Assembly (NCBI GenBank): GCA_949130495.1
Contig: OX422207.1
Coordinates: 829,844,073-829,908,072, forward strand
Length of the DNA: 64,000 nucleotides
Direction of reading: 5' to 3'
From: Sambucus nigra
Lineage: Eukaryota; Streptophyta; Magnoliopsida; Dipsacales; Adoxaceae
The translations under genes were made by a program, and so were the position numbers. Positions 44,303 through 58,800 of the stretch are shown in pieces (the stretch's first letter is position 1; each line of letters opens with the position of its first letter). The notes beneath the pieces were generated by a model. That model saw nothing but the letters and a program-made list of their open reading frames with translations. It did no database searches and was not told where the DNA came from.

Positions 44303-45514
44303 GATGTCCTCATCGCCCTCCAGTAAAACTATGACAATCGAAGGACAATTTGGCATCGGAAGATGTTTAGAATGGATGCAGAGATAGAAAAGGATATGCT
44401 AAAGCGAATTTTACACCTCTAAAACGAGGGATGTGTGCAGGGCCAAGGGGGCGGGCCCAGTCGAGATGGGTTAACGATTGTTTGTATTTTTATATTTCAT
44501 ACATATTTATATATGTGACATGTATCTTTTTCTATGACTTTCAACTTTTGAGGATGTTTCATTTTTTAAGATGAATTTTGGCAATCTTTATTTTTTTTTC
44601 CAGACATGTGTGTGCCTACATGGTTTTCTGTATATGTAGATTATATATGCTGATATCGTAAACACACAATCTATATCAATATACAATGGCATTAGAAAAT
44701 GATACGAAGTTATACCATTCACCAAAAATGAACTTTCCCCATCACTATTATTCTATCCATGTACAAGAACTATTCTAAGTTGTTTCCATGTGTGGGATTT
44801 CTGCCTCTTGTGATGTTTAAACACCCCATTTTAAGTCTTCCTTGATTTCAACGTATGATGTACATGGGTTTTGAAGTTAATATGGTTTTGATAGATGCCA
44901 ATTATTTTGACATTGAGTTTAATGTAATTCTTTCAAAAATATGATTAGTTTGCTTATTTAAGTCTTGCTGTTAAATTTTTTTCTAACATATCTTTTTCAA
45001 AGTTAAATAAACTATTGATACCCGTGATGTATTAATATGTATTTAGGTTTTAAACTAATTGTTGTGTCAAAGTATATATATGTAATATTTAATTTAATAA
45101 AACTCTAAATACACCACATATTAAAAAATTAGACTATGTAGTTTTAGGACTTAATATAATATTGGTTATGAAATTAGGACAACAAACATTTGGTTTTCAT
45201 TTTTAGTCTCTATTTTCAAATTATTGAATGACGTGACATGCTTTGATTGATTAACGTTTTATGAATATGGGTCCGCGCCAGCAGCTTTATTAAAAAATAA
45301 GGACTAGAATTATTAATAAAATAGAAGAACGTTTTAGTGTGATTTTTCTTCTTTTATTTTTATTTTTTTGTTTATTTCGATCTAAGTTAATGATATCCCT
45401 CCTGTTATTTATTTATTTTTTGTTTGTAGCCCTCAGTTGATGTTGTGTATATAACAGATCTGTTTTGTTATGGCCAAGGTTTTAATGTTGTTTGGGCATA
45501 CAGGCAGCAATATC
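44303..45514. other. Continuation of the duplicated flank, then AT-rich sequence
   Basis: 44303-44640 matches 33107-33446 (GTGATGTCCTCA..., ending GTATATGTAGATTATA). At about 44641 the text runs on without the copia LTR that follows in the first copy, so this is the empty site. From 44650 to 45514 there is AT-rich sequence without a gene; GTCCGCGCCAGCAGC at 45273 recalls the foldback motif. Confidence 0.55.
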
Positions 45515-46270
45515 ACCATAGTGCTTATAAATTGTGGATATTTGCTAGGAGGTCTGAACAAATACATGGCTTTTTAGTTTGGAGTTTGAGATCATAAACA
45601 AAGCTATTGGCGCTATAAAAAATAGTTTATGTATAGAATAGATATTCTTTTGAATCGAGTATTTTTTACCCTCAAACCGGGCTATCTGAAATAATGCCCG
45701 ATGCTCCACGTGAATATGCGGATTATCTGAAATAATGGGCCTGGTTTGAGAATGATTATTTTTGGGTTTGGAACTCTGATACATTATTTCTTTTAATTGA
45801 AACTTTTTACTTCGGAAAGGATGTTAGTCATATGGAATTGTCAACTATAATACATTATTACATGTTTATGTAGCAATTTATTTATTTTGGTTGTAGTATA
45901 CGGAAATAAATTTCTTTAGACATTGGGGGATAGTGTTTTCCAATTGTTTTGGATCAATGCTGAATTGACATGCAGAATACTTTGTTTTTGAATATATTAT
46001 AAATTATTTCTGTAGAGTTTGAAGTTAATTATGTTAATGTGGTCCAACTTTATGATTTTTTTTTCCTTATTTTCTATTCTTGCTATTTATAAATTTTGTA
46101 TGCAGGCCATCTTCAAATTCAGAATGATGCTTTGGTGGAGGTTTATGTGAGCATTTTGAGATAAGTTTTTCGGAGTTGTGGACATGTGAATTTCTTAGAA
46201 TGCTGCTAGAATTTAGATAGTGGTTTATACTTTTATTGAGTTTTGGATTCATGTTTATCTATATCTATAC
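45515..46270 (+). pseudogene. Partial, internally deleted copy of the PIRL/kelch gene
   Basis: Three blocks match 14513-19640 in order but with the parts between missing. First, about 45573-45665 equals intron-1 sequence 15925-16030 (TAGTTTGGAGTTTGAGATCA). Second, about 45669-45735 equals exon-2 sequence 16831-16893 (ACCCTCAAACCGGGCTATCT, then AATAATGCCCGATGCTCC). Third, 45828-46270 equals the end of intron 2, exon 3 with its acceptor (TTTGTATGCAGGCCATCT) and the 3' flank. Most of the kelch exon is gone. Introns are retained, so it is a DNA-level duplicate, not a retrocopy. Confidence 0.7.
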
Positions 46271-48565
<2,295 letters not shown>

Positions 48566-49576
48566 ATGATTTGCTCATTAGTTTATAGTTTGGCATATTC
48601 CGTTACACCGCTACCATCATGTACATTCTCAAGAGATTTAATCGAATACAAGTTAGTGACCGAATACGATAATCGAAGATTGAGGAGTTGATATCATCAC
48701 TACAATCTTCGGAGAAGATATATGAGGTTGATTTTGTGTTAACTTTTGTTCAGGGGTATTTTTAAACTTGTTTGAATCGAAAATAGTTTTTAGAAAAATT
48801 GCCAAGCCGTTCGAATGACATCTGGTATGTCGTTCGAACGAGTTTCTGTACTTCGTTAGAACAACTTTCAACGAACTTCGAACGCGAATGTTTTTTGGTC
48901 TGTTCTGATTTCTCGTTAGAAGATGTTCGAACGAGATCACTTGCTTTCGAACGAGCCAACGGAAATTTAATTTTTAGTTGATTTCGAACGATCTCTTGAA
49001 GATTTTCTCCCTATTTAAGTGAGACGAGCTACGCTTCTTTGCAAGATTTTTTTCTCATATTTTGTGATCAAACACTTTGATTTTTCAAACCCAAGCCCCT
49101 TGGATATTTTGTAAACACTTTATCAAACCTTGGAAGAACACATCTCTTATTCAAATCCCAGTAGATTGATTTTTCCCTGCTAAAGAGACGAAATGAATTT
49201 TTTAAGGCTGATCGATGGACACCGAGGCAAGTGGATCTTGTTGTGGGGGCGCTGATGGATCTGCATCACTTTCAGTTATCAACAAGGAAAGCGACGTAAC
49301 TGCGATTCTTAGTGGAGTCTAAGTCTGTAAGTCTACCTTTGTCGTTTGTAATATCAGTAATAACAGTGCTGGAAAGGTTTTTTTTCGAAAGGTGTTTTCC
49401 TTATATGTCGTGTTTTTTATTTATTTATTTATTTATTTAGATTCAATATCTTGCATGTTTAATTTTATCTAATTAATCAATATAAAATTGGATTAAAATT
49501 GAACTTGACTTGTTTGTGGCCTAATCTACAGATTCTACCTTTGACTATATAATCGGACCAGTTTACTCGTCTTTCA
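48566..49576 (+). repeat. 5' LTR of the decayed copia element
   Basis: About 1.0 kb, ending CGTCTTTCA just before the PBS. Start approximate. Holds a palindrome cluster at 48806-48992 and a (TTTA)n run near 49415-49440. Confidence 0.55.
48806..48992 (+). promoter_or_regulatory. LTR palindrome cluster (48.9-kb copy)
   Basis: GCCGTTCGAATGAC, GTCGTTCGAACGAG, TTCGTTAGAACAAC, CTTCGAACGCG, CTCGTTAGAAG, TGTTCGAACGAG, TTTCGAACGAG and TTTCGAACGATC within 187 bp. Confidence 0.6.
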
Positions 49577-49579
49577 AAT

Positions 49580-49591
49580 TGGTATCAGAGC
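49580..49591 (+). other. Primer binding site (initiator tRNA-Met)
   Basis: TGGTATCAGAGC three bases after the LTR end. Confidence 0.85.
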
Positions 49592-49630
49592 CTGTTTCTA
49601 AATGTTATTTAGATTACTCCTGATGGTTAT

Positions 49631-51500
49631 ATGGAAAATTGGTACAATAGTCCACCTATGTTTGATGGCATGAATTATGCTTATTGGAAAGCTCGGATAA
49701 GATCGTCTCTAAAATCGATCGACAAACGTGTTTGGCTAGCGGTTGAAAGGGGGTGGACTCCTCCTAATGTGACTAGTGAAAATATCATTAGTCTCAAGCT
49801 ATTTTTGGTGTTGTAACACCTGACGAATCTTATCGTATCTTGACGTGTATTACGGCTATGTAAGCTTGGGATATCCTCTAACTCACATACGAGGGTATCA
49901 ACGCTGTTAAAGCTTCTAAGCTTCAAAAGATCACCACACAATTTGAGAATATACGCATGATTTAAACTAAAATATTTGGTGAATTTTATGCTTGTATATC
50001 TAATATTGTGAATTCATGTTTTAATTTGGGTAAGAAATTTTCGAAAATGAGAGTTGTCAAGAAAATTTTCCCATTTCGTTTTTATGAAAAAGTTATTGTC
50101 CTTCACTCTTTGAGAATTCTATACACAATTAGGCTAGAAGAACTCGTAGATGATCTCCAAACTTACGAAGTAGGCATGTTCACCAAAACCCAAAAGAAAA
50201 AAAGAATAGCTTTAAAAGATAGATAAAAAAGGAGAGGTTTCTCATTCTGATTCTAAAATTGATCAAGATGATTTTGCCCTCTTTTCTAAAAAAATTTAAA
50301 AAATTTCTCAAATTCAAAAATCAAAGTTCATTCGAATCGAAAAATAAGAAATTGAGAAATATAAAAACTTCAAAGCAGGTAAGAATTTTAATCGAAACGA
50401 CCAAAAGAAAGTTAGAGGTGAAAATTCCAAGAAAGATGAATTAGAAAAATGTAGCAAGTGTGAGGGGAAGGGATGCAAAGCCCATGAGTATCCCGTTGGG
50501 CTTAAGAGGCAGGGTAAAGAAGCCGCCTATAATGTCACTTTAAGCGATGGTGATGTAGAGTCGGTGGATTTTAGGGATAAATCACCGAATGGACGTAACT
50601 TCACCGCGTTCGTGGCTAGTTACGTTTGCACTTCAAGTATGTCTCACCCCGATGAGGATGTTTCTTAATGTGATAACCTCGGGAAAGAGTCGAATCTTTC
50701 CGGAGAGTTTGAGGGCGATGATGAAAATTTGAGTGAGGGTGAAGGTGGTCTCCAATCCATATAGTTTGAAATTTACACTAAATCGTTAAAAACTAAAAAG
50801 CAAAATAAAAGTTTGACTCTTAGTGTGTTGTATTTAGAGAAGGAGTTGAAATTTTCAAGAGAGAGTGAGGCTTTGTTTAGAATCTCTTTGAGTGAGTAAT
50901 TTATTTTGGTGGGTTGGGAAAATACTGACTTGACCAATAAAGTGGCTAATCTTATGAGAGATCTTCAAGCATTATTATAGACTCGTGAGAAACTTAAATT
51001 CCATATTTCCCAACTTGAGAAAGATCTCGAACATGCCCCGGAGGTCAAAGGCACTTTAGAACACACATCCAAGAAAGTTGGAAAGATGTTTCGAGGATCC
51101 GCTTTAGGCTTTAAAGAGAGGTATGTCATAGGTTATGAGGGTGCATCCAGTTCTAATACCGTAAACGAACCGGTTGCCTAGTTTGTGTTAGATCCTTATG
51201 ATCCTCCACCTAACCCCCGAGGAGAACTCATCCCAAGCGTTTTAACCCAGGTCGACCTAAAAAAATCTATGTTTATAGCTATTGCAAACGAAGAGTCACC
51301 TTAGGGAGTTTGCTACAAGCTAGGAAGAGTCTCTAACACATGATCCCACACACCACCATAGCAACTTAGATATCGAGTTGAGTTTCTAGTCAATACTTCT
51401 AAATGTTTAATGAAATAATTTGAATGTATGTCCTAGTCTAATGAGAGAACTTCCAACATAATGACTAGTGCCAACAATGATAAGGGTAAGCAAAAGGTTA
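49631..51500 (+). pseudogene. Copia gag (UBN2) of the decayed element
   Basis: The start at 49631 (MENWYNSPPMFDGMNYAYWK) keeps the Tyr that is a stop in the 35.6-kb copy. RIRSSLKSIDKRVWLAVERGW follows, then an internal deletion and frameshifts. UBN2 text resumes from about 49805 (VTPDES, KASKLQKITTQFEN, NIVNSCFNLGKKFSK, LEELVDDLQTYEVGMF) through 50226. Knuckle 1 near 50450 reads CSKCEGKGCKAHEYP: the zinc His is Cys and the last Cys is Tyr. An acidic/coiled region follows to about 51100. Many in-frame stops (TAA/TAG/TGA). Confidence 0.65.
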
Positions 51501-54239
51501 CCATAACTTGGGTACCTAAAAGTGAAGAAAAATCCCTTCTTATTCACGTTGCTCTTAAGATTCAAGATACTTGGCAATGGTATTTTGATAGTGGTTGATC
51601 TAGGCACATGATAGTGTTAAGGTCACCATCATGGACATTTGGCATCAACGAATAGGTCATATCAATTTTAGAGATCTTATGAGGCTGTTAAGAAAGATCT
51701 AGATCGTGGCCTATCATCACTTAGAAAACCAACTTCCTTAGTTTGTGGTCCTTGCCAATAAGGGAAAAAAAATCAAGAGTTGCCATTAGAAGTTGTGTAC
51801 TATTACCACCTCATGTGTGTTAGAGTAGATACACATGGATCTTATGGGTCCAATGTGCACTGAGAGCATTGTTGGCAAGAAGTATATTTTGGTGATGGTC
51901 GATGACTTTTCCAGATATTCCATTATTGGTTTTTTAGGGAAAAGTATGATGATTGTGAGTTCCTTACCACCATGTGTCGTTTACTTCAAAATCAACACAA
52001 TGTTTCCATTAATAAATTGAGAAATGACAATGGCATGAAGTTTATCGACGTCGGTGATGGTACATATTATGATGGTATAGGCATAAAATGCAAGTTTTCG
52101 ACTATAGGCTCTCCTCAACAAAATGGTATTATTAAGAGGAAAAATAAGACTATAAAAAAGAAGGCACGATTTATGCTTCTTGATAGGAACATGTCTAGAT
52201 GTTTTTGGGCAGAGGCGGTTAACACCGCATGCCACTTAGTGAATAGGTTTTTCTTCGTCCACAAACACTTCACACTCTATATGAGTTGTTGACCAATAAG
52301 AAACCCAACCTAGAATATTTTTTAATTTTTGGGAGTCCTTGTTATATCCTTAGAGATAGAGTGATTAGGTAAATTCTACTCTAGAAATGATAAGGGAATA
52401 TTATTAGGATATACATTGACAAGTAGAGCCTATAGGGTGTATAACCTTAAAATCTATAAGGTAATGAAATCGATAAACATCACTATTAGAGATGATGCAC
52501 TAGATATGTTTATTGATCATGATCTTGTATGTGAGAACAATGCACCCGCGACGATGATCCCATTATTCCTAACACCACCACGGTGGACCCGACTCTTGAA
52601 AAAGACGGTCCACCCTCTTGGGTTCAAAAGAGTTACGACCCTACTGACATAATTGGTGATCCAAAACTAGGTGTTAAGGCTCATGATCAACTAGACAATA
52701 TGTTAAGATATTTTTGCTACACTTCCATAGTAAAGCCTAAGAATGTGAAGGAATCATTCAAGGATAAACAATAGCTAAGTGCTATGCAATAATAGTTGCT
52801 TCAATTTTGAAAGAACGATGTTTAGGAATTAGTTCCCCGACTTAGTGAGACTAATGTGATTGGTACAAAGTGGCGTAAAAAAATAATATGCATGAGAATG
52901 ATACCATTATTCGCAATAAGTCTAGGTTGGTTCCTCAAGGTTACAATAAATTGAGGGTGTAGACTTTGATGAGACATTTTCTCCCATTACTAGGCTTGGG
53001 TCCGTCTGCTTACTAATCTCCATAGCATGTCATATACAGTTTAAACTATTACAAATAGATGTCAAGTGTGCCTTTCTCATTGGCATTCTTCAGTACGAGG
53101 TTCATGTAGAACAACCAAAGGGGTTTGAAGATCCAAAGCACCCAAAACACGTCTTTTATCTAAAGAAGGCCTTGTATGATTTGAAGTAAGCACCCTGTGC
53201 TTGGTACAAACGAAAAATTTATATCTCTTAGCTCGTGGCTTCAATAGAGGGGGAGATAATATGGCGTTGTTCATTAGGATACGGTTGTTGCTATCTTGGT
53301 TGCCCAAGTCTATGTGGATGACATAGTCTTTAGATGCACATGTTCAGAACATATTCACACTTTTGAGAAGGAGATGAAGAGTGAGTTTAATATGAGTATG
53401 GTTGGTGATAGTACCTTTTTCCTAGGTTTCTAAGTGCATCAACTCGATAATGGGATATTTATATCTCAATCTAAATATGCTCGGGAACTAGTGAAAAAAT
53501 ATGGGTTGAACTCTGCTAATAACTCTCACACACCCATGAGTTCCTCGACAAAGCTTAGCAGCGACACTTTAGTTAAGGATGTAGGTTAATTAATATATAG
53601 GAGTATGTTAGGTAGTCTCCTCTACTTGACAGCTAACTGTCCCGATATCGCCTTTAGTGTTGGGGTCCGTGTATGGAACCAAACATCCCCAGAAGAGTCT
53701 TAATTGCTTGTACTAAAACCTGGCATGAAATACCTGCGTGTCACTCTTTCTTATGACATTTATTATTCCTTTGATACCGATGACCGTTTATCGATTTATT
53801 CAGATGCCGATTGGGCCAGGGATGTTAATGATTATAAAAGAATATCGAGTGTATTCTTTTACTTTGGGAGTACTTTTGAATAATGGTTGAGCAAGAAGAA
53901 AACTCCATTTCTTTATCCATTGCAGAGGTCGAGTACACAACTACTGGAAGATATTACACACAACTCTTATGGATGAAGCAAAGTTTAGAGGATTATGGGA
54001 TTAATCAAGGCATAATGACTATTTATTGCGACAATACGAGTGTAATCCATATTTCTCATAATCCCGTCCAACATTCTCGTACAAAGAACATTAGGATTCG
54101 TGACCTGGTTAAGGAGAAGATCATTTCCTTGTACTTTGTGAGTACCGAACGTCAATTGGCTGACATTTTCACTAAATCCTTAGATACTCTTAGATTTGAG
54201 GATCTCAAGAAGTCTTTGTATATTTGTTACATTGATTGA
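51501..54239 (+). pseudogene. Copia pol (protease, integrase, RT, RNase H), heavily mutated
   Basis: WVPKSEEKSLL leads to protease DSG at 51587-51595, directly followed by a stop. GAG_pre-integrase text follows (WHQRIGHINFRDLM, about 51640). Integrase core has HMDLMGPM (about 51833), MVDDFSRY and RNDNGMKF. The motif PQQNGIIKRKNKT has Lys (AAG, 52134-52136) where the catalytic Glu belongs. RT fragments from about 52830 include KSRLVPQG, LLQIDVKCAFLIG, KKALYDLK and YVDD (53311-53322). RNase H closes with SIAEVEY, IYCDNTSVIHISHN and LADIFTKSLD (53883-54239) but lacks part of the HHFIRD motif. At least a dozen frame breaks; inactive. Confidence 0.75.
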
Positions 54240-55752
54240 GTTTGGGTATTATTTCTAGTTTAGGATTTGGGTGATTTTTATATTTCTATCATTTGTCCAT
54301 TCAACTAGATTGTATTTTTATGTTTATAGATTGAAAAATCCAAAAATATTTTCTTTTCGTTTAAAAAAATTTCACAAAATTTCAAAAAGGTTTTCTGTTG
54401 ATAAACTATTATCAAAAATTACAAAAACATTTTTTATATTTTTTACACCATATATAGATGCGCATTTAAGATGTTCGAATAATAATTTCACACCATCCAT
54501 TCACGTAACTTAATCATGGTGTCATGAGACTTGGCCATATTTTTTCTGCTTAATAATGCATGCTTAGCATTGAATCGTTTATGTTGACTACTACCTTCAT
54601 GTTAGACTCATTATATCGTCTTGATTAAACACATGCACGGACTTTTGAACATTGCATTTACTTGTCATGTGTTCAATAGAATGTTCTGATCTCAATCATG
54701 CTTAATAACGAACCGAATGTACTAGGAACTAATTGTCCATGTAAGAACCATTACTCGAATTATTTTTACCAAAAAAATGATTGATAAAAGTTTAAGCAAT
54801 GGGAAGGGGCTAAAAAAGAAGTAACATTCTTTGCGTTAAAATCTACCATTGACAAGAGCCTAAAAGATGAATTCACCACATAAAAATAGAAGTGCCAATG
54901 CCAAATTTGATTATTAATGATTTATTAAAAATGATAAATATGATTCCTTTAAAAGTTTTGAGATTTAATGCTCAAATGTGAGATATTATGGGAGTTATAA
55001 GTTGAAGATCAATGGATTTCCAGAATAAAATTCCTATAAAAACATTAAATAGTTTGGCGTTATTGATTTGAGAAGCATTAAAATTCGTGACATTTTGTAT
55101 GAGTTGAGTCAATTTAACTTTGTTCAATAACTTTTTCACAAAAGGTTGAATTGAGTTATTTCTTTAGGAGTGTATCTTTGATTTCCTGCAACCTCTCTAT
55201 GTATGCCTATGTTGACTTTCATGTGCATTAAGTTCACATATATACATTTTCTTTCCATGTGTTCAGTGCTAATCCATGGTGTGTTTGTTTGTATTTTTAT
55301 GTATTATTTTATACTCAAACAAATAAAAATTCTAAAAATATCTTGTTTGTTTATTGAAATTTCATCACATATGTTTCATTGGTTATCCTTTATGATGCTA
55401 TTTCAAATTTGTATACTCGTGATACTAAATTTTCAGGTTTTGCTTCTAACCCTTTGTATATTGAGGATAAAAATGAAATGATCATATTAAGGGGGAGTTT
55501 TGTGCTAATAAGTTCTATTTGTTTTTAAACTCCATGCGTCGCGATATTTTCTTTGCTTTATATGTGTAGGTCTCTTTTCACATTGGTGAATACAATTACT
55601 ACACGATGAATATTTTCTGGATAGATAAAGTTCCAAGTGTATTTTCCTTTCGTATTTGGGACAGATATTAGTTGAACTTGTCTTACAGGCTTTTTTTGGC
55701 TCTTTGTTTTTAGACCGGAATTGCCGGTGGGGGGGGGGGGGGGGGGGGAGGG
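54240..55752 (+). other. Post-pol spacer and 20-G polypurine tract
   Basis: No ORF of note. It parallels the spacers of the gag-only relatives loosely (ACACATGCACGGACTTTTGA near 54632; AAAATCTACCATTGACAAGAG near 54839). It ends in GACCGGAATTGCCGG and a run of 20 G at 55729-55748, in the position where relatives have GAATAGCCAAAGGGGGAGAT. Confidence 0.5.
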
Positions 55753-55860
55753 ATATTTATAAGGGAAAATTTTGTGATTTTCTCATTATGTCTATAGTTT
55801 GGCATAGTCCGTTACACCACTACATCTCATATACATTCTCAAGAGTTTCAATCGAGGAAT
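55753..55860 (+). repeat. Truncated start of the 3' LTR
   Basis: CTATAGTTTGGCATAGTCCG, then ACATTCTCAAGAGTTTCAATCG, match 48590-48650. The match ends at about 55855 and Ty3/gypsy RT starts a few bases later. Confidence 0.5.
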
Positions 55861-55872
55861 TACTAAAGGACA

Positions 55873-58800
55873 TGGTCCTACAATAACATGCCCGATATCG
55901 ACCCTGAGATAACTCAACACGAGATTCCACCTCTCCCCAAATGCAAATCGATCCTTAACCAAATCGAATGGTCGCTCAAAGTTAGAGAAGAAGTAGTAAA
56001 ACAACTGAACATGGGCTTCATTCGTGTGATCAATACCCGACATGGCTAGCCAATATCATACCCGTGCCGGAGTCAGGAGCGAAGGTTCACATGTGTGTCG
56101 ACTACCGAGACTTTAACAAGGCCTCTCCAAAGGATGATTACCCGCTACCCAATATCGACATGATTGTGGACAATATGGCCATTCATGCTCTCAAGTCATT
56201 CTTTGATGGGTTTGCCAGATATAACCAGATCAAGATGCACCCCAATCTTCAAGAGAAAACCGCATTCATCACCCCTTGGGGAACCTTTCATTACACTGTC
56301 ATGCCATTTGGTCTAAAAAAATGTAGGGGCTACCTACCAAGGGGTTGCCACAACCATTCTGCATGATCTGATACACAAGGAAGTCTAGGTCTATATAGAC
56401 GACATGATTATCAAGTTCATGCTCCCTCTCTTCAAAAGTTCTTCGAGCGACTGCGATAGTACCAGATGCGACTTAATCCACAGAAATGTGTTTTAGGCAT
56501 CACCAAAAGAAAACTCTTGGGATTCATGGTTAGTGAGAAAGGGATAGAAGAATATCCTATTAAGATGAAAGCCATACTCGATATTCCACCATCCCGAACG
56601 GAGAAGGAAGTTTGGGGATTCCTCAGGAAATTATAATACATCAGCTGGTTAATTAGCTAGTTGACTTCCATCTGTGAACCCATCTTCAAACTCCTCCAAA
56701 AGGATTTAACCAAGGTTTGGAACAAATCCTTCCACGAAGACTTTGACCGAATCAAGAAATACCTAATCCAACCTTCGGTACTTAGGCCATCGCAACCTGG
56801 TCTTCCCTTACTCCTATACCTAACCATAATCGATACTGCGGCTAGGGCCTTACTAGCCCAATACCTTAAAGAAACCCACAAAGAGAGGGACATCTACTAT
56901 GCCATACGTAAGTTAGGCAATTACGAAGTTAACTACACCGCCTTAGAGAAAGAATATGTCGGTCTTGTCTGGGTTATCCAAAAGTTACGGCACTACATGC
57001 TCGCCTTTCCTATCAAACTTGTATCCAGAATGGATATAATCAAGTACTTGCTCGAGAAACGTACCCTTTCCAGTCGAATGACCCATTGGTTGATGCTCCT
57101 AGCTGAATTTGATATTTCTTATGTCATACAAAAGGCTATGAAAGGAAGAGACATCTCTAACTACCTTACTGACTACCCCATGGAAGTGGCCGATGTCTGG
57201 ATCTCTGAGTTCTTAGATGACAATATTCTCTGTACCTCCCAAGAAGACCCTTGATGTAAAATGTTCTTCGATGGCATTGCCAATAAGAAAAGGTATGGCA
57301 TTGGGATACACCTAATTTCCCTTGGTGATTCTCACACTCCCATTGCCATCAAGATGAATTTTCCTTGCACCAAAAACATAAATGAATATGAGGCATGCAC
57401 GGTAGGCCTTAAAGTTTCCCTCAAGAAAGGAATTTGATGCCTCTATGTCTACGGGTATTCAACCATCATCATTGGTCAAGTACTTAGAAAGTGGAAAGTC
57501 AAGGATGAAAAACTCTTACCCTTTCATGCCCACCTCGAAGCGATATCTTCCCAATTCTAAGAAATCACCTTCCACCACCTACCCTAATCAAAGAATAACC
57601 TAGCCGATACCCTTGCTACCTTAGACTCCATGATTGACATTCCTGAAGGAATAACCATGGACCTTTTCCTTATCCAAAAGTAAGATAAACCAACCCACTG
57701 CTACCATATGGAGCTCATCATAGAGGAAGATCCAGAGATAACCACCTGCTGGTACTATGATATTTAGTGTCTCCTCAAACATGGTAGGTATCCTTAAGAT
57801 TCTGACAAGAAAGAACGAGAAACCCTTTACAAACTGGTTGCCCAATACATTGTCTGCCATAAATCATTGTTTAAGAAAAACTTTGATAGAATCCATTTGC
57901 ACTTCATCGCAGGGGCTGACATTGAAGAAATGATGTAGAAAATATACAACGGGTAATGTGGACCCCACATGAATGACCATATGCTCGGGAAAATGATCAT
58001 TCGACAAGGATACTATTGGACTACCATGGTTTAGGATTACACAGCCTATATTTGAAGATGCCTTAAATGCCAACAGTTTTCTAACCTATAACACTTGCCC
58101 CCATGAGAATTGTACAACATGGCCTCCCCCTGACCGTTCTCCACATAGGTCATCGACATCATAGGGAAAGTTACACCAAAAGCATCCAATAGGAATGAGT
58201 TCGTCCTAGTCGCCATTGACTACTTCACTAAGTGGGTCGAAGTTGAGTCATATGTAATCCTGAAGGCTAAGAAAGTGGCTAAATTCATAAAGAAAAATAT
58301 CATTTCTCGATATGGGTTCCTGCACGAGCAGGTATCAGACAACGGGTTACACTTCAAGGCAAAAGTTACAAAAGTGGTCGACGAGTATGGAATTCAAAGA
58401 CATAAATCTTCTCAATACCAACCTCAAACTAATGGAGCAGTCGAAGCATCCAATAAGAACCTTAAAGCCATTATCAGTAAAATGACCGAGAGTTATCAAG
58501 ATTGGGATGACAGGATCCCTTACACCCCCTGGGGATACCACACTTCAATCCGAACCTCTACTGGGGCTACCCCATACTCTCTAGTTTACGGCATGGAATC
58601 AGTCCTACCCGTGGAGCTAGAAATTGCTTCGCTGTGCATAATGATAGAAAGCAAAGTCAATGAGGAAGACTGGCACCAAAGTCAATTAGATAAGCTGTCC
58701 CTCTTGGACAAAAGGAGGCTGAAAGCTCTATATCACATAGAAGGGTACCATCACCGTATAGCGCGATCATTTAACAAGAGAGTTAAGGACCACGGTGTTC

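Larger units (their letters stand above)
48566..55860 (+). mobile_element. Decayed pol-bearing copia element of the same gag family
   Basis: 5' LTR about 48566-49576, PBS 49580-49591, gag, PR-IN-RT-RH, spacer, G-tract, then the start of a 3' LTR that breaks off at about 55860, where Ty3/gypsy pol begins. The 5' LTR start was placed by aligning its GCTCATTAGTTTATAGTTTGGC with CTCATTATGTCTATAGTTTGGC after the G-tract. Every reading frame is interrupted. It is the only member here that carries pol, so it represents the likely autonomous type of the family. Confidence 0.65.

Noticed and set aside
55729..55748. 20-G run as a G-quadruplex or gene feature
   Set aside because: It sits exactly where the polypurine tract belongs; the extreme length may be slippage or a sequencing artefact.
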